From Parvibacter caecicola (GTDB lineage: Bacteria; Actinomycetota; Coriobacteriia; Coriobacteriales; Eggerthellaceae), in the NCBI RefSeq assembly GCF_003725335.1, contig NZ_QIBY01000001.1, forward strand, positions 372,001 through 436,000: DNA of 64,000 bases. The letters are read 5' to 3'. This document shows positions 37,841 to 46,449 of this stretch, piece after piece (position 1 is the stretch's first letter; each line of letters opens with the position of its first letter). The notes beneath the pieces were generated by a model. The model was not told the DNA's origin. It ran no database searches and saw nothing but the letters and a program-made list of their open reading frames with translations. The translations under genes were made by a program, and so were the position numbers.

Positions 37841-38001
37841 GGCTACCTCCTTTTGTCGGCGAGGTGCGCACAGGCTGCGCCCATTGCTCGACCATCAGTG
37901 TGTCACGGGCGCAGAAGCCGTGGAGGTGCAGCGGCCCGATGTAAAAGCGCCGAGCGCAGACCGCTAAAAAGCCGTGAATTCCGTTACCGGGGCGAAGGAA
38001 T

Positions 38002-38011
38002 CCCCCCCCCC
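38002..38011. repeat. Homopolymeric C10/G10 tract after the xer stop
   Basis: Ten consecutive C on the plus strand (G on the coding strand) lie ten bases beyond the xer stop codon. Such tracts can slip during replication; outside a gene the effect would be on mRNA only. Confidence 0.6.
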
Positions 38012-38020
38012 GAAGCGCCG

Positions 38021-38974
38021 CTATTGGGCGCGGGGATGGGCGCGGCGGTACACCTCGGCGATGTGATCGGGAGTAATGTGGGTGTACACCTGGGTAGTGG
38101 AGAGGCTGGAATGGCCCAGCAGCTCCTGCACGCTGCGCAAGTCGGCGCCGCCGGTGAGCAGATCGGTGGCGAAGGCGTGGCGCAGGTCGTGGGGGGTGTA
38201 ATGATCAGGAAGGCCGGCCGCCTGCTTCGCCTCGTTGAACACCAGGCGCAAGGCGTTGGCAGACATCGGGCGGCCGCGGCTGGAGAGAAACAGGGCGCGC
38301 TCTCCCCTCTGGGCTTTTTCCGCCAGCTGGGGACGACCGCTCTGCAGGTAACGGGCCAAGGTTTCCAGCGCCAGCGGGTACACCGGCACAATGCGCTCCT
38401 TCGACCCCTTTCCCAGCACTTTCACCGTGCCGCCCTCGAAGCTCACCGATGTAAGCGCCAGCCCCGCCGCCTCGGAAATGCGCAGGCCGCAGCCGTATAC
38501 CATTTCCAAGAAGGCCTGGTTGCGCAGGGCGCGGGCATTGGCCGGGTCGTCGTCGATGAGCTGGCGGTTCACCGCCAGCAGCGCCTCGGTTTCCGTTTGG
38601 CGCAGGGCGTGGGGCAACCGTTTGGGCAGCTTGGGGCCCGAAAGTACCGAAGCCGGGTCTTCGCGGGAGGAATCCTGCTCGGACAGCCAGCGGAACATGC
38701 CCTTGAGGGATGAAAGGCGACGGTTCATGGTGCTTTTCGCGTATTGGGCGCGGTCCATATCGGCCAGGTACAGCCGCAACCGCTTGTGAGTGGTGTCGAA
38801 GGGGCTCAGCTGTTGGCGCTGGGCCCAGCGCAAGTAGGCCAACAGATCGGCCCGCTTCGCCGCTAGGGTGTTGGGGGAAACCCGCCGCCCCGCCTCCAAT
38901 TGCCCCAGATAGGCCGCCACTTTGTCGTAGCCCGGCAGCTGCTTGTCCTCTTCGATGGGCTCAGTGGGCTCCAT
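38021..38974 (-). CDS. Tyrosine recombinase XerC/XerD type
   Basis: A 317-residue site-specific recombinase with an N-terminal SAM-like core-binding domain (about 15-105) and a C-terminal catalytic domain. All six active residues are visible: Arg in [12 protein letters not shown], Lys in [17 protein letters not shown] (His and Arg), His in [11 protein letters not shown] and Tyr in VYTHITPDH. Its place after trmFO is that of xerC in Bacillus, so dimer resolution of the chromosome is likely; no att-type sites or mobile element adjoin it. Start 38974 lies 3 bp after the trmFO stop. Confidence 0.93.
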   Translation of the reverse strand: MEPTEPIEEDKQLPGYDKVAAYLGQLEAGRRVSPNTLAAKRADLLAYLRWAQRQQLSPFDTTHKRLRLYLADMDRAQYAKSTMNRRLSSLKGMFRWLSEQDSSREDPASVLSGPKLPKRLPHALRQTETEALLAVNRQLIDDDPANARALRNQAFLEMVYGCGLRISEAAGLALTSVSFEGGTVKVLGKGSKERIVPVYPLALETLARYLQSGRPQLAEKAQRGERALFLSSRGRPMSANALRLVFNEAKQAAGLPDHYTPHDLRHAFATDLLTGGADLRSVQELLGHSSLSTTQVYTHITPDHIAEVYRRAHPRAQ

Positions 38975-38977
38975 GGC

Positions 38978-40399
38978 CTAGCCTTCCTCGGGCAGAAACG
39001 GCTCGGCCGCCTCGGCCCCCGCTTCCCGTTGCCGCGGGGACAAAAGCCCGGCTTCCACAAGCGCGCCCCCGTAGGCCCGCAGCGCCGCCGCGCCGCGCCG
39101 GGCGAACTGCCCGTAGCGCTCCCGCTTCTGCTTCACTGGATTCTCCAACGGCGGCATCAGGCCGAAGTTCACGTGCATGGGCTGGTAGTTTTCCGTAGCG
39201 GGGCTGGTGGCGTAGGCCATCAGCGCCCCGAACGCCGTGGTGGGCGGCAGCGGCACCGGGGCCGCGCCCCGCGCCCAAGCGGCAACGGACAGGGCGCAGT
39301 GCAGCCCCAAGCGCACCGCTTCGCAATAGCCCTCGGTGCCCGCCAGCTGGCCCGCTACCCACAAGGGCACGGGCATGCTTCCGACACTGCCCCCAACCAT
39401 GCGGCCGCTGCCTTCCAGCAGGCGGGGAGCATCGATGAAGGTGTTGCGGTGCATCACGCCAAAACGGGCGAAGTCGGCATGCTCTAAGCCCGGCACCAGG
39501 GAAAACACCCGCTTTTGCTCGGGGAAGGTGAGATTGGTCTGAAATCCCACCAGGTTATAACAAGTTCCCTCGGCGTTCTCGGCCCGCAGCTGCACCGCGG
39601 CCCACGGGCGCCTCCCGGTTTCCGGATCCACCAGCCCCACCGGCTTGCAGGTGCCGAAACGGGGGGCATCGCGGCCAGCCCGCGCCACTTCCTCGATGGG
39701 CTGGCATGCCTGGAAGAGATCCTTCGATTCGAAATCTTTGGCCACCACCCGCTGGGCCGCCAGCAGCTCGTCGATGAAATGCTCGTACTGGTCGCGGGAG
39801 AAAAACGCGTTCAGGTAGTCGCCGGCGCCTTCTTCGTAGCGGCTCTGGCGCACCAGCTTGCCCATGTCCAGGGAGTCCGCCATCACGATGGGGGCCGCGG
39901 CATCGAAAAACGCCAACGCCTCGGTGCCGGTGAGCCGTTGCAGCTCTTCGGCCAGGGCATCGGAAGTGAGCGGCCCCGTGGCCAGCACGATGCCATCAAA
40001 GCGCTCCGCCAGCGGGGCAAGGCCTGCCACCTCTTCCCGCACCAGATGCACCAGCGGCTCTTCTTCCAGCGCGCGGGTCACATCGGCGGCGAACTGGTCG
40101 CGGTCCACCGCCAACGCCCCGCCCGCCGCCACCGAATGGCGCCGTGCGGTTTCCAAAAGCCGGGAACCCAGGAAAGCCAGCTCCGCCTTCAGCATGCCGG
40201 CCGCACTGTCGCGCTTCATGCCCTTCAGCGAATTGGAACACACCAACTCGGCCGCGAAAGAAGTCTTGTGAACAGGGGTTTTTCGCACAGGGCGCATCTC
40301 GAACAGGGTTACTTCCACCCCGCGTCCGGCCAACTGCAGCGCCGCTTCGCTGCCAGCCAGCCCTGCCCCCACAATGGCGATATGAGTTCTCTTTTCCAT
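38978..40399 (-). CDS. trmFO: Folate/FAD-dependent tRNA (uracil-54-C5)-methyltransferase
   Basis: Methylates U54 of tRNA using methylene-tetrahydrofolate. 473 residues: FAD-binding HIAIVGAGLAGSEAALQLAG, FEMRPVRKTPVHKT, LVCSNSLKGMKRDSAAGMLK with the active Cys region, and the C-terminal MHVNFGLMPPL. ATG at 40399 begins at the canonical N-terminus, although the Shine-Dalgarno match is weak. In the yraN-comM-dprA-trmFO-xer order; topA, often between dprA and trmFO, is absent here. Confidence 0.95.
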   Translation of the reverse strand: MEKRTHIAIVGAGLAGSEAALQLAGRGVEVTLFEMRPVRKTPVHKTSFAAELVCSNSLKGMKRDSAAGMLKAELAFLGSRLLETARRHSVAAGGALAVDRDQFAADVTRALEEEPLVHLVREEVAGLAPLAERFDGIVLATGPLTSDALAEELQRLTGTEALAFFDAAAPIVMADSLDMGKLVRQSRYEEGAGDYLNAFFSRDQYEHFIDELLAAQRVVAKDFESKDLFQACQPIEEVARAGRDAPRFGTCKPVGLVDPETGRRPWAAVQLRAENAEGTCYNLVGFQTNLTFPEQKRVFSLVPGLEHADFARFGVMHRNTFIDAPRLLEGSGRMVGGSVGSMPVPLWVAGQLAGTEGYCEAVRLGLHCALSVAAWARGAAPVPLPPTTAFGALMAYATSPATENYQPMHVNFGLMPPLENPVKQKRERYGQFARRGAAALRAYGGALVEAGLLSPRQREAGAEAAEPFLPEEG

Positions 40400-40443
40400 G
40401 GCGAGAAGCTTACCACAACCCCGCCCCGTCCCCCTGTCATGGA

Positions 40444-41385
40444 TTAGCGGTCGGGGATGCGGGGGCCAAAGCGGCCGTCGGGGTATTGGCAGACGATGCC
40501 CCGGCGCTGGAGCGCGGCGATCTCGGTCATGAGCCAGGGCAGCGGGGCCACCCCCGGCAGCCACTGGCCCACTAGCCCCACCAGCTGCTCAGTGGAACAG
40601 CACTCGGCCGCCAGGGCCAGGGCCAGGCTCTCCCGAGCGCGCTCCTCGGGGGTAGCGGCAACGGACGCGGCGGCGCTTTCCCCGCGCGCCACTTCCTGCT
40701 TCAAGCATCCGAAGAGCGAGAGCAGGCTGTCGTCGAAGGCGTCATCGTCCACTATGGGCACCGCCCCCTGGTACACGAGGCGGTTGGCCCCCCGTGAGCT
40801 GAAAGACGTGATGGCGCCCGGCACCGCCCACACCTCGCGCCCCGCCGCCAGCGCCTCATCTGCGGTGGAGAAAGTGCCGGACGGCAGCCCCGCCTCCACG
40901 ATGAGGCACGCGAGCCCCAGTCCGGCGATGATGCGGTTGCGCTCCCGGAACGTGGCCCGCAACGGGGCGAAACCCCATTCGTGCTCGGATATCACCGCTC
41001 CGCCGCTGTCCACTATCTGCTGGAACAGCTCCCGGTTCTCGGCAGGGTACAGCCGGTCCACTCCCCCGCCCAGCACTGCCACCGTAGGCGTCCCGGCCGC
41101 CAACGCCGCCCGATGGGCTTCGCTGTCGCAGCCCCGCGCGCCGCCAGAGACGATGGTCACCCCGGCCTCTGCAGCTCGGCCGGCGAATCTCCGCGCGCAC
41201 CCGCGCCCATAAGGGGTGGCCTTCCGAGCCCCCACCACCGCCAAACCCGCCGTCAGCGCCCCCGGGTTCCCCACCCCGTAGATCACCTCCGGTGGACGCG
41301 GCACGTCCCGCAACGCAACAGGATAGCCCGCATCCGCGCGGCCGAGCACAAAGCGCGGCCCCGCCAGCACCTTACCGTTTGTCAC
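40444..41385 (-). CDS. dprA: DNA processing protein DprA
   Basis: Loads RecA on incoming single-stranded DNA in natural transformation and is found widely even in non-transformable bacteria. 313 residues with the Rossmann-like core: LAVVGARKATPYGRGCARR, IVSGGARGCDSEAHRAALA, AVLGGGVDRLYPAENREL, SGTFSTADEALAAGREVWAV and PGAITS. A C-terminal winged-helix (DML1-like) region follows. GTG start at 41385 has GGGGAGG five bases upstream. Adjacent to comM. Confidence 0.95.
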   Translation of the reverse strand: MTNGKVLAGPRFVLGRADAGYPVALRDVPRPPEVIYGVGNPGALTAGLAVVGARKATPYGRGCARRFAGRAAEAGVTIVSGGARGCDSEAHRAALAAGTPTVAVLGGGVDRLYPAENRELFQQIVDSGGAVISEHEWGFAPLRATFRERNRIIAGLGLACLIVEAGLPSGTFSTADEALAAGREVWAVPGAITSFSSRGANRLVYQGAVPIVDDDAFDDSLLSLFGCLKQEVARGESAAASVAATPEERARESLALALAAECCSTEQLVGLVGQWLPGVAPLPWLMTEIAALQRRGIVCQYPDGRFGPRIPDR

Positions 41386-41433
41386 AAGCCCTCCCCTTTC
41401 CGTCTGAGGCCCGCCGGGGCCACCGCCCGCCGC

Positions 41434-42954
41434 TCACAGGTTTCCCACCCCTTCGCGTAACCGAAACCCCAACGCTTCCGCCAAATGATCGCGGACGACA
41501 GCGGGGCGCTGTTCCATGTCGGCGATGGTGCGGGCCACGGACAGCAGCCCCATGATGGAACGGCCGCTCATGGCGCAGGTTTGCGCCATCTCCTCCAAAA
41601 ATGCCTGCGTGACGCCGTCCATGCGGCAGGCCGCCACCAAATCGGGGGCCCGCATCCGCGCCCCCGTACCGGGCCGCCCCGCCGTCGCGTTGCGCCAAGA
41701 CGCGTACTCCCGCGCCGCCAGCACGCCGTCGCGCAGCTGCGCCGACGATGTGCCGCTGCCGGTGGAAAGCACCGCCGAGGGCGGCAGGCGCGGAATGTCC
41801 AGATGAATGCTGATGCGGTCGAGAATGGGGCCGCCGATGCGCCCTTGGTAGGTTTTCACCTGCAAATCGGTGCACTTGCAGGCATGCTCCGCATCTCCCA
41901 GGTAGCCGCACGGGCAAGGGTTCGATGCCGCCAGCAGCATGAAATCGGCCGGCAGCACCACATTGCCATCGGCCCTCGTTATGCAAGCGCAGCCCGATTC
42001 CATGGGCTGGCGGATGCTCTGCAGCACCGAACTTTTGAACTCGGCCAGCTCGTCTAGGAACAATATGCCGTGATGGGCAAGGGAGATCTCCCCTGGCCGC
42101 ACCGGCGTGCCCCCGCCCACCAACCCCGCTTGGCTTGCGCTGTGATGGGGGCTGCGAAAGGGACGCGCTCCGGAAAGAATGGCGTCGGTGGGCTCTCCCG
42201 CCACCGAATGAACGACGGCGCTCTCCAGTTTTTCCTCCTCGGTAAGGGGCGGCAAGATAGTGGCCATGCGCGAGGCCAACATGGTTTTCCCGGAGCCCGG
42301 CGGCCCCATCATCAAAAGGCCGTGACGCCCCGCCGCCGCAATCTGCAACGCCCGCTTCGCCACCTCGTGCCCGGCTATGTCGGAGTAATCCAGCGCTTCC
42401 ACCGCGCAGCGCCCCGGCGGCGCGCCGCGCACGGGCACCAACCCCTCTCCGCCAGGGTGCAAGGCGCCGATGCGGGCCAGGGAAAGCTGCTCCAGCCCCT
42501 CCAGCGGCACTTGCGGCGCGCCAGCCGCTGCGACCAGCCCCAGTCCGTGGCGCAGGGCGCAGATGCCGAAGGCCAACGTGCCGGCCACTTCCCTCAAACC
42601 GCCCTCCAGCGACAGCTCGCCCACGAACAAGCGGTTTTCCGTCAGCGCCGGATCCAGCTGGCCAGTGGCCTGCAAAATGCCCAGCGCAATCGGCAAGTCG
42701 AAGCCGGCACCGGTCTTCTTCAGCGACGACGGCGCCAGGTTCACCACCACTTTGTCCGTGGGCATGGTGAACCCGCAGGCGCGCAACGCCGCGCGCACCC
42801 GCTCTCGCGATTCGTGAACTGCCGCATCAGCCATGCCCACCACGGTTACGCCGGGCAGCCCCGTCGACACCACCACCTCCACATCCACCGGATAGGCCTC
42901 CACGCCCCGAAGCGCCGCGCTTTTCACCACGCACTGGCCGTAACGCCCGCTCAT
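41434..42954 (-). CDS. comM: ComM/YifB-type Mg-chelatase-like AAA+ ATPase
   Basis: A 506-residue hexameric helicase-like protein; in Vibrio and Haemophilus ComM drives branch migration during transformation. N-terminal ChlI/Lon-like domain (VEVVVSTGLPGVTVVGMADA), AAA+ domain with Walker A LLMMGPPGSGKTMLASRM and Walker B ILFLDELAEF, a Cys-rich CPCGYLGDAEHACKC zinc-like insert, and C-terminal helical domain. ATG overlaps the yraN stop (ATGA). Together with dprA this suggests latent competence functions. Confidence 0.95.
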   Translation of the reverse strand: MSGRYGQCVVKSAALRGVEAYPVDVEVVVSTGLPGVTVVGMADAAVHESRERVRAALRACGFTMPTDKVVVNLAPSSLKKTGAGFDLPIALGILQATGQLDPALTENRLFVGELSLEGGLREVAGTLAFGICALRHGLGLVAAAGAPQVPLEGLEQLSLARIGALHPGGEGLVPVRGAPPGRCAVEALDYSDIAGHEVAKRALQIAAAGRHGLLMMGPPGSGKTMLASRMATILPPLTEEEKLESAVVHSVAGEPTDAILSGARPFRSPHHSASQAGLVGGGTPVRPGEISLAHHGILFLDELAEFKSSVLQSIRQPMESGCACITRADGNVVLPADFMLLAASNPCPCGYLGDAEHACKCTDLQVKTYQGRIGGPILDRISIHLDIPRLPPSAVLSTGSGTSSAQLRDGVLAAREYASWRNATAGRPGTGARMRAPDLVAACRMDGVTQAFLEEMAQTCAMSGRSIMGLLSVARTIADMEQRPAVVRDHLAEALGFRLREGVGNL

Positions 42955-43571
42955 GGGGTTTGAAAAGCGCCGATGTCATGGCGGATAAACGCCCGCGAAT
43001 GCCCCAGCGCAATGACCGACACCACGTCGAAGCGCACATCGATGTCCACCAAATCGGATTCCTTGAGGTAGCACAGGGCAATGCGCTCGTAGCGCTGCCG
43101 CTTCTTGCGGGAAACCGCTTCGGAGGGAAACCCCTTGGCTTCGCTTCGGCGCGTTTTCACTTCCACGAACACCAAGCTACTGTCCCCGAGGCATATGATG
43201 TCCGCCTCGCCGGCAACGCAGCTCCAGTTGCGCTCCAGAATCACATAACCATGGCGATGCAGAAAGCGACAGGCCGCCTCCTCCCCCTTCGCCCCCAGCT
43301 GCTTGTTGCGCACCCCTTTGGGCACGTCCTCCTCATCGGGGAGAGGCTCCCAATCGATGGGCTCTTCCTCTGGCCCCTCGCCGGCGCCCAGAAACTCTTC
43401 TTTTGAATCGCCGAGCGCGCCAGGGCGGTGCGGCACGTTTCCCGCCGCCACTAAATAGGGAAAGGCCTTCGCCGCGCAATCGGGGGGAATGGGCACCGCC
43501 CCCATGGGCACGCCCCCTTCGCTGGAACATCCGGTACCGTCGCCGCTTTTCGGCCGTATGGGCATATCCAT
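42951..43571 (-). CDS. yraN: YraN family nuclease-like protein (UPF0102) with N-terminal extension
   Basis: A 206-residue protein. The C-terminal ~115 residues are the YraN domain: KQLGAKGEEAACRFLHRHGY, AGEADIICLG and LVFVEVKTRRSEAKG, with PD-(D/E)xK-like E, D and ExK residues. The preceding ~90 residues are an acidic, Gly/Pro-rich extension (EEFLGAGEGPEEEPIDWEPL) not normal in the family. ATG at 43571 is favoured by GAGG six bases upstream; an ATG at 43577 abuts that site. Coupled to comM by ATGA. Role undefined, usually beside comM-dprA. Confidence 0.85.
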   Translation of the reverse strand: MDMPIRPKSGDGTGCSSEGGVPMGAVPIPPDCAAKAFPYLVAAGNVPHRPGALGDSKEEFLGAGEGPEEEPIDWEPLPDEEDVPKGVRNKQLGAKGEEAACRFLHRHGYVILERNWSCVAGEADIICLGDSSLVFVEVKTRRSEAKGFPSEAVSRKKRQRYERIALCYLKESDLVDIDVRFDVVSVIALGHSRAFIRHDIGAFQTP

Positions 43572-43912
43572 AGTCATCCTCTCTCTCGTTGGAGAGCATA
43601 TTAGGTTCCGCAATCGCCAACAGGGCGCCAAACGGCCATCAACGCGACCCCACGATGACGGCGCCACGACACAAATCGTCCGCATCGGCGCCCGTCCCGT
43701 TCCCCGCGCGGGCGAGTGCGCCCAACGCGGTCCCATCGCCAAAACGTCGCGAATTCGCCACCGTCCCCTCCCCGATGCGCCGCCGCATCGCCGCCGCGGC
43801 GCCATGGCGGCGTCAACCCTCCTCCGACACCCCCTGCGCCATAAAAAACGCCCGGTCAGAAGACCGGGCGTCCGCTTTCCAACCGTCGCGCCGAAGCGCG
43901 CGGGGAAAATTC
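43572..43912. other. Intergenic region yraN-ndk (341 bp)
   Basis: Holds the ndk terminator (43842-43871) and, near yraN, a TAATAT -10-like hexamer (minus strand, 43598-43603). The middle is GC-rich and can be read as an open frame on both strands, but it lacks start signals and recognisable protein, so I see no gene. Confidence 0.5.
43842..43871 (-). terminator. Rho-independent terminator of ndk
   Basis: A ten-base perfect stem, ACGCCCGGTC and GACCGGGCGT around a four-base loop, followed on the minus strand by TTTTTTA. Confidence 0.9.
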
Positions 43913-44317
43913 CTAGGCGAAGAAAATGGAAATCTCGCGCTCCGCCGACTCGGGGCTGTCGGAGCCATGGATCACGTTCTCGTCCATGATCAGGCCGAAG
44001 TCGCCGCGGATGGTGCCAGGGGCGGCATCCGCCGGATTGGTGGCGCCCATGAGGGAGCGGCACTTAGCCACGGCGCCCTCGCCGGAGATGACCATCTTCA
44101 CCACCGGGCCGGAGGTGATGTAGGAAATGAGGCCCTCGTAGAAAGGCTTGCCCTCGTGCTCGGCGTAGTTGGCCTTCGCCTGCTCGGGGGTAACCATGCC
44201 CAGCTCCATACGCTCGATCTTCAGGCCGGCGCGCTCGAAGCGGTTCACAATCTCGCCAATGTGGCCGTTGCGCACACCGTCGGGCTTGATCATGGAGTAG
44301 GTCTTCTGAACAGTCAT
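43913..44317 (-). CDS. ndk: Nucleoside diphosphate kinase
   Basis: Balances NTP pools by a phospho-His intermediate. 134 residues: QKTYSMIKPDGVRNGHIGEI, FYEGLISYITSGPVVKMVI, and the active His in ENVIHGSDSPESAEREI. ATG at 44317 follows GAAGGAGAACGA; the upstream 25-codon extension is rejected. Monocistronic with a strong terminator. Confidence 0.97.
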   Translation of the reverse strand: MTVQKTYSMIKPDGVRNGHIGEIVNRFERAGLKIERMELGMVTPEQAKANYAEHEGKPFYEGLISYITSGPVVKMVISGEGAVAKCRSLMGATNPADAAPGTIRGDFGLIMDENVIHGSDSPESAEREISIFFA

Positions 44318-44402
44318 TCGTTCTCCTTCAATCGGTTTTCGCCCGGATGGTCCGGACCGCCACTTCCTACGCAGTGGCCGCGTTTTCAACAAAAAACAGC
44401 CG

Positions 44403-45764
44403 CTAGCTTTGGCTGGCGAAGTACAGCTCCACGTTGGAAATCTTCCAACTGGCCAGGTCGCGCACCATGGAAACGCGGTACGTGACCTGCCCCCCTTCGT
44501 CGGTGGTGGCCGTCACGAACACCTCCGATTCGGTCATGGAGCGGTTCACGCCATCCACCCGGGCATCCGGGTCGGCCGCCACGAATTCGGTCATGGTTTT
44601 GGCGTTCTCGGGCGAGGTGGCGCCGGAGAACAGACTGTCGGCCGCCGCAGAAGGATCGGCGAACAGCTCTTTGGCCACCATCTCCTGAGTGGGGTACCCG
44701 TAGCCCTGGGTGTAGGCGAACACCAACGCCGCCGCGGCCAAGATGACCACCACGATGAAGGCCACCGCAATCTTCAGTCCCACGTTGCGGCGCTTGCGGT
44801 CTTTCTTCGCAATGCCCTTTGACCACTGCTCGATCTCTTTATCGGTGGAGTTGAAGAAGTGATCCTGGCCGTCGGTGGCATTGTCGTACATGCCCAGATA
44901 ACCGGGGAAATTTTCGTCCTGGGGAAGGTCGTCGTAATAGAACGGGTCCTGTGCGCCGGCAAATCCATCGCCGATGGGCATGCCGTCGGCGGCCACGTCC
45001 AAGCCAGACACATCCGCCACCGGCAGCATCTGGGTGGCGTCCGCCTGCCCCTGGGCCACCACACCGATGGCCCGCTGGTAGTCGACGCTGGCGGCATCCG
45101 AGAGGAAATAAGTCTTGTCTCGCAGCGCCTCCTCAAAGGCTCCCACCGCCTCAGTCATCTTGCCAGCAGCCACATAGGCCTGCCCCAGATTGGCGTACAG
45201 CTTGTTCTTGGTGGCCGGCTTCATCTCGAACGGCAGCGCGCTCTCGTAAGAGGCCACGGCGTCTAGCGGCCGGTCCAGCGCCATGAAGCACAGGCCCAGG
45301 TTCAGCAGTGCCTTGGTAACGTCGGGGTTGGCCTCGTCCAGGGCCGCTTCGCGAAACGCCACGCCCGCTTCGGCGGTCTTCCCCAGTTTCATCAGGGCGT
45401 TTCCCATGCCCATATAGGCCTTGTAGGGGGTTTCGTTGCCCCCTTCCTCCACGGAAAGCCTGAAGCAGCGCACCGCGTGCTCGTAATCGCGCAGCGACGC
45501 ATAAGCCATACCCAAATTGCACTCCACCGTGGAAATGGCGGCGTACTGGGGGTCGGCGCTGGCCTGGGTGTAGGCCTGAATGGCCTCGGTGGGGTTGTTC
45601 AGTTTGATGAGGCAGTTGCCGATTTGATGATACAAAAGCCCCGTTTCGCCCGGTGCAAGGGGGGCCGAGGCATCCTGCAGGCACTCGGTGAAAGCGATGA
45701 GCGCCGTTGGGTAGTCCCTCAACTGGTATTGCCGGTTAGCGTAGTCGAAGAGCTGTTTGTTCAT
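44403..45764 (-). CDS. TPR protein with single membrane helix and extracytoplasmic tail
   Basis: A 453-residue protein. Residues 1-215 form about six tetratricopeptide repeats (ALIAFTECLQ, TGLLYHQIGNCLIKLNNPTE, ECNLGMAYASLRDYEHAVRC, KAYMGMGNALMKLGKTAEAG and following). An acidic linker leads to a membrane helix at about 330-350 (KIAVAFIVVVILAAAALVFA), preceded by the stop-transfer KKDRKRRN. The ~100 C-terminal residues would be outside. A cytosolic interaction platform tied to the envelope is likely; substrate and partners unknown. Upstream neighbour is a cyclophilin. Confidence 0.75.
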   Translation of the reverse strand: MNKQLFDYANRQYQLRDYPTALIAFTECLQDASAPLAPGETGLLYHQIGNCLIKLNNPTEAIQAYTQASADPQYAAISTVECNLGMAYASLRDYEHAVRCFRLSVEEGGNETPYKAYMGMGNALMKLGKTAEAGVAFREAALDEANPDVTKALLNLGLCFMALDRPLDAVASYESALPFEMKPATKNKLYANLGQAYVAAGKMTEAVGAFEEALRDKTYFLSDAASVDYQRAIGVVAQGQADATQMLPVADVSGLDVAADGMPIGDGFAGAQDPFYYDDLPQDENFPGYLGMYDNATDGQDHFFNSTDKEIEQWSKGIAKKDRKRRNVGLKIAVAFIVVVILAAAALVFAYTQGYGYPTQEMVAKELFADPSAAADSLFSGATSPENAKTMTEFVAADPDARVDGVNRSMTESEVFVTATTDEGGQVTYRVSMVRDLASWKISNVELYFASQS

Positions 45765-45806
45765 GGATTTCCTTACCTAGCCTCTGGTACTGCCCGCGAA
45801 AGTGGG

Positions 45807-46328
45807 TTACTGGGCCGCGTTCTCGATCTCGATGGTCTCAATCACGTCGCCAGCACGCAGGGTGCCGATGACCTCTTTGCCCTCGATGGTTTGGCCGAAC
45901 ACCGTGTAGTTGGGGTCCAGGAAATGCTGGGGGCCCAGGCACAGGTAGAACTGGGAACCGGCGGAGTCGGGCATCTGGGAGCGGGCCATGGCCAGCGCGC
46001 CGTCCTCATGGGAGTTGTTGGGGTTGGTGGTGTACTCCTGCTTGATAGTGTAGCCGGGGCCGCCCATGCCGAAGGGGCCGGCGCCGGAAGCCACCTGCTG
46101 CGAAGTGGCGTCGCGAGTGTTGGGGTCGCCGCCCTGAATGACGAAGTTGGGCACGTAGCGGTGGAACTTCAGGTTGTCGTAGAAGCCCTTGGTGGCCAGT
46201 TCTACGAAATTGCCCACATGGATGGGGGCGTCGTTTCCAGCCAGCTGCACACGGATGGTGCCCTTGTTGGTCTTGATGACGGCGATCTCCTCGCCGGTGG
46301 GCTGGTAAGCCGGGGTATAGAGGGCCAT
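45807..46328 (-). CDS. Cyclophilin-type peptidyl-prolyl isomerase
   Basis: Cytosolic PPIase of 173 residues: IKTNKGTIRVQLAGNDAPIH, FHRYVPNFVIQGGDPNTRDA with the catalytic Arg and surrounding core, MARSQMPDSAGSQFYLCLG, and VFGQTIEGKEVIGTL. No signal peptide. The second ATG (46328) is eight bases from GGAG, whereas the first (46334) is only two bases away, so 46328 is preferred. Stand-alone gene between the TPR protein and the rRNA methyltransferase. Confidence 0.93.
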   Translation of the reverse strand: MALYTPAYQPTGEEIAVIKTNKGTIRVQLAGNDAPIHVGNFVELATKGFYDNLKFHRYVPNFVIQGGDPNTRDATSQQVASGAGPFGMGGPGYTIKQEYTTNPNNSHEDGALAMARSQMPDSAGSQFYLCLGPQHFLDPNYTVFGQTIEGKEVIGTLRAGDVIETIEIENAAQ

Positions 46329-46449
46329 TTTCATCGCTCCTTAAATCGGAATCGTCTCACTTGATGGGCGCCGGCGCGCAAACGCCGTCAGCGCATCCGC
46401 TCAATTCTAGCAGTTACCTGCCAATCCCCGGCTAAAACCCCCTCAATCT

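Noticed and set aside
38021-38974. Integrase of a mobile element
   Set aside because: It lies in the housekeeping yraN-comM-dprA-trmFO-xer order with no attachment repeats or cargo genes.
43578-44063. Extension of yraN upstream to give a 370-residue protein
   Set aside because: It crosses the ndk terminator and ndk itself and has no ribosome site.
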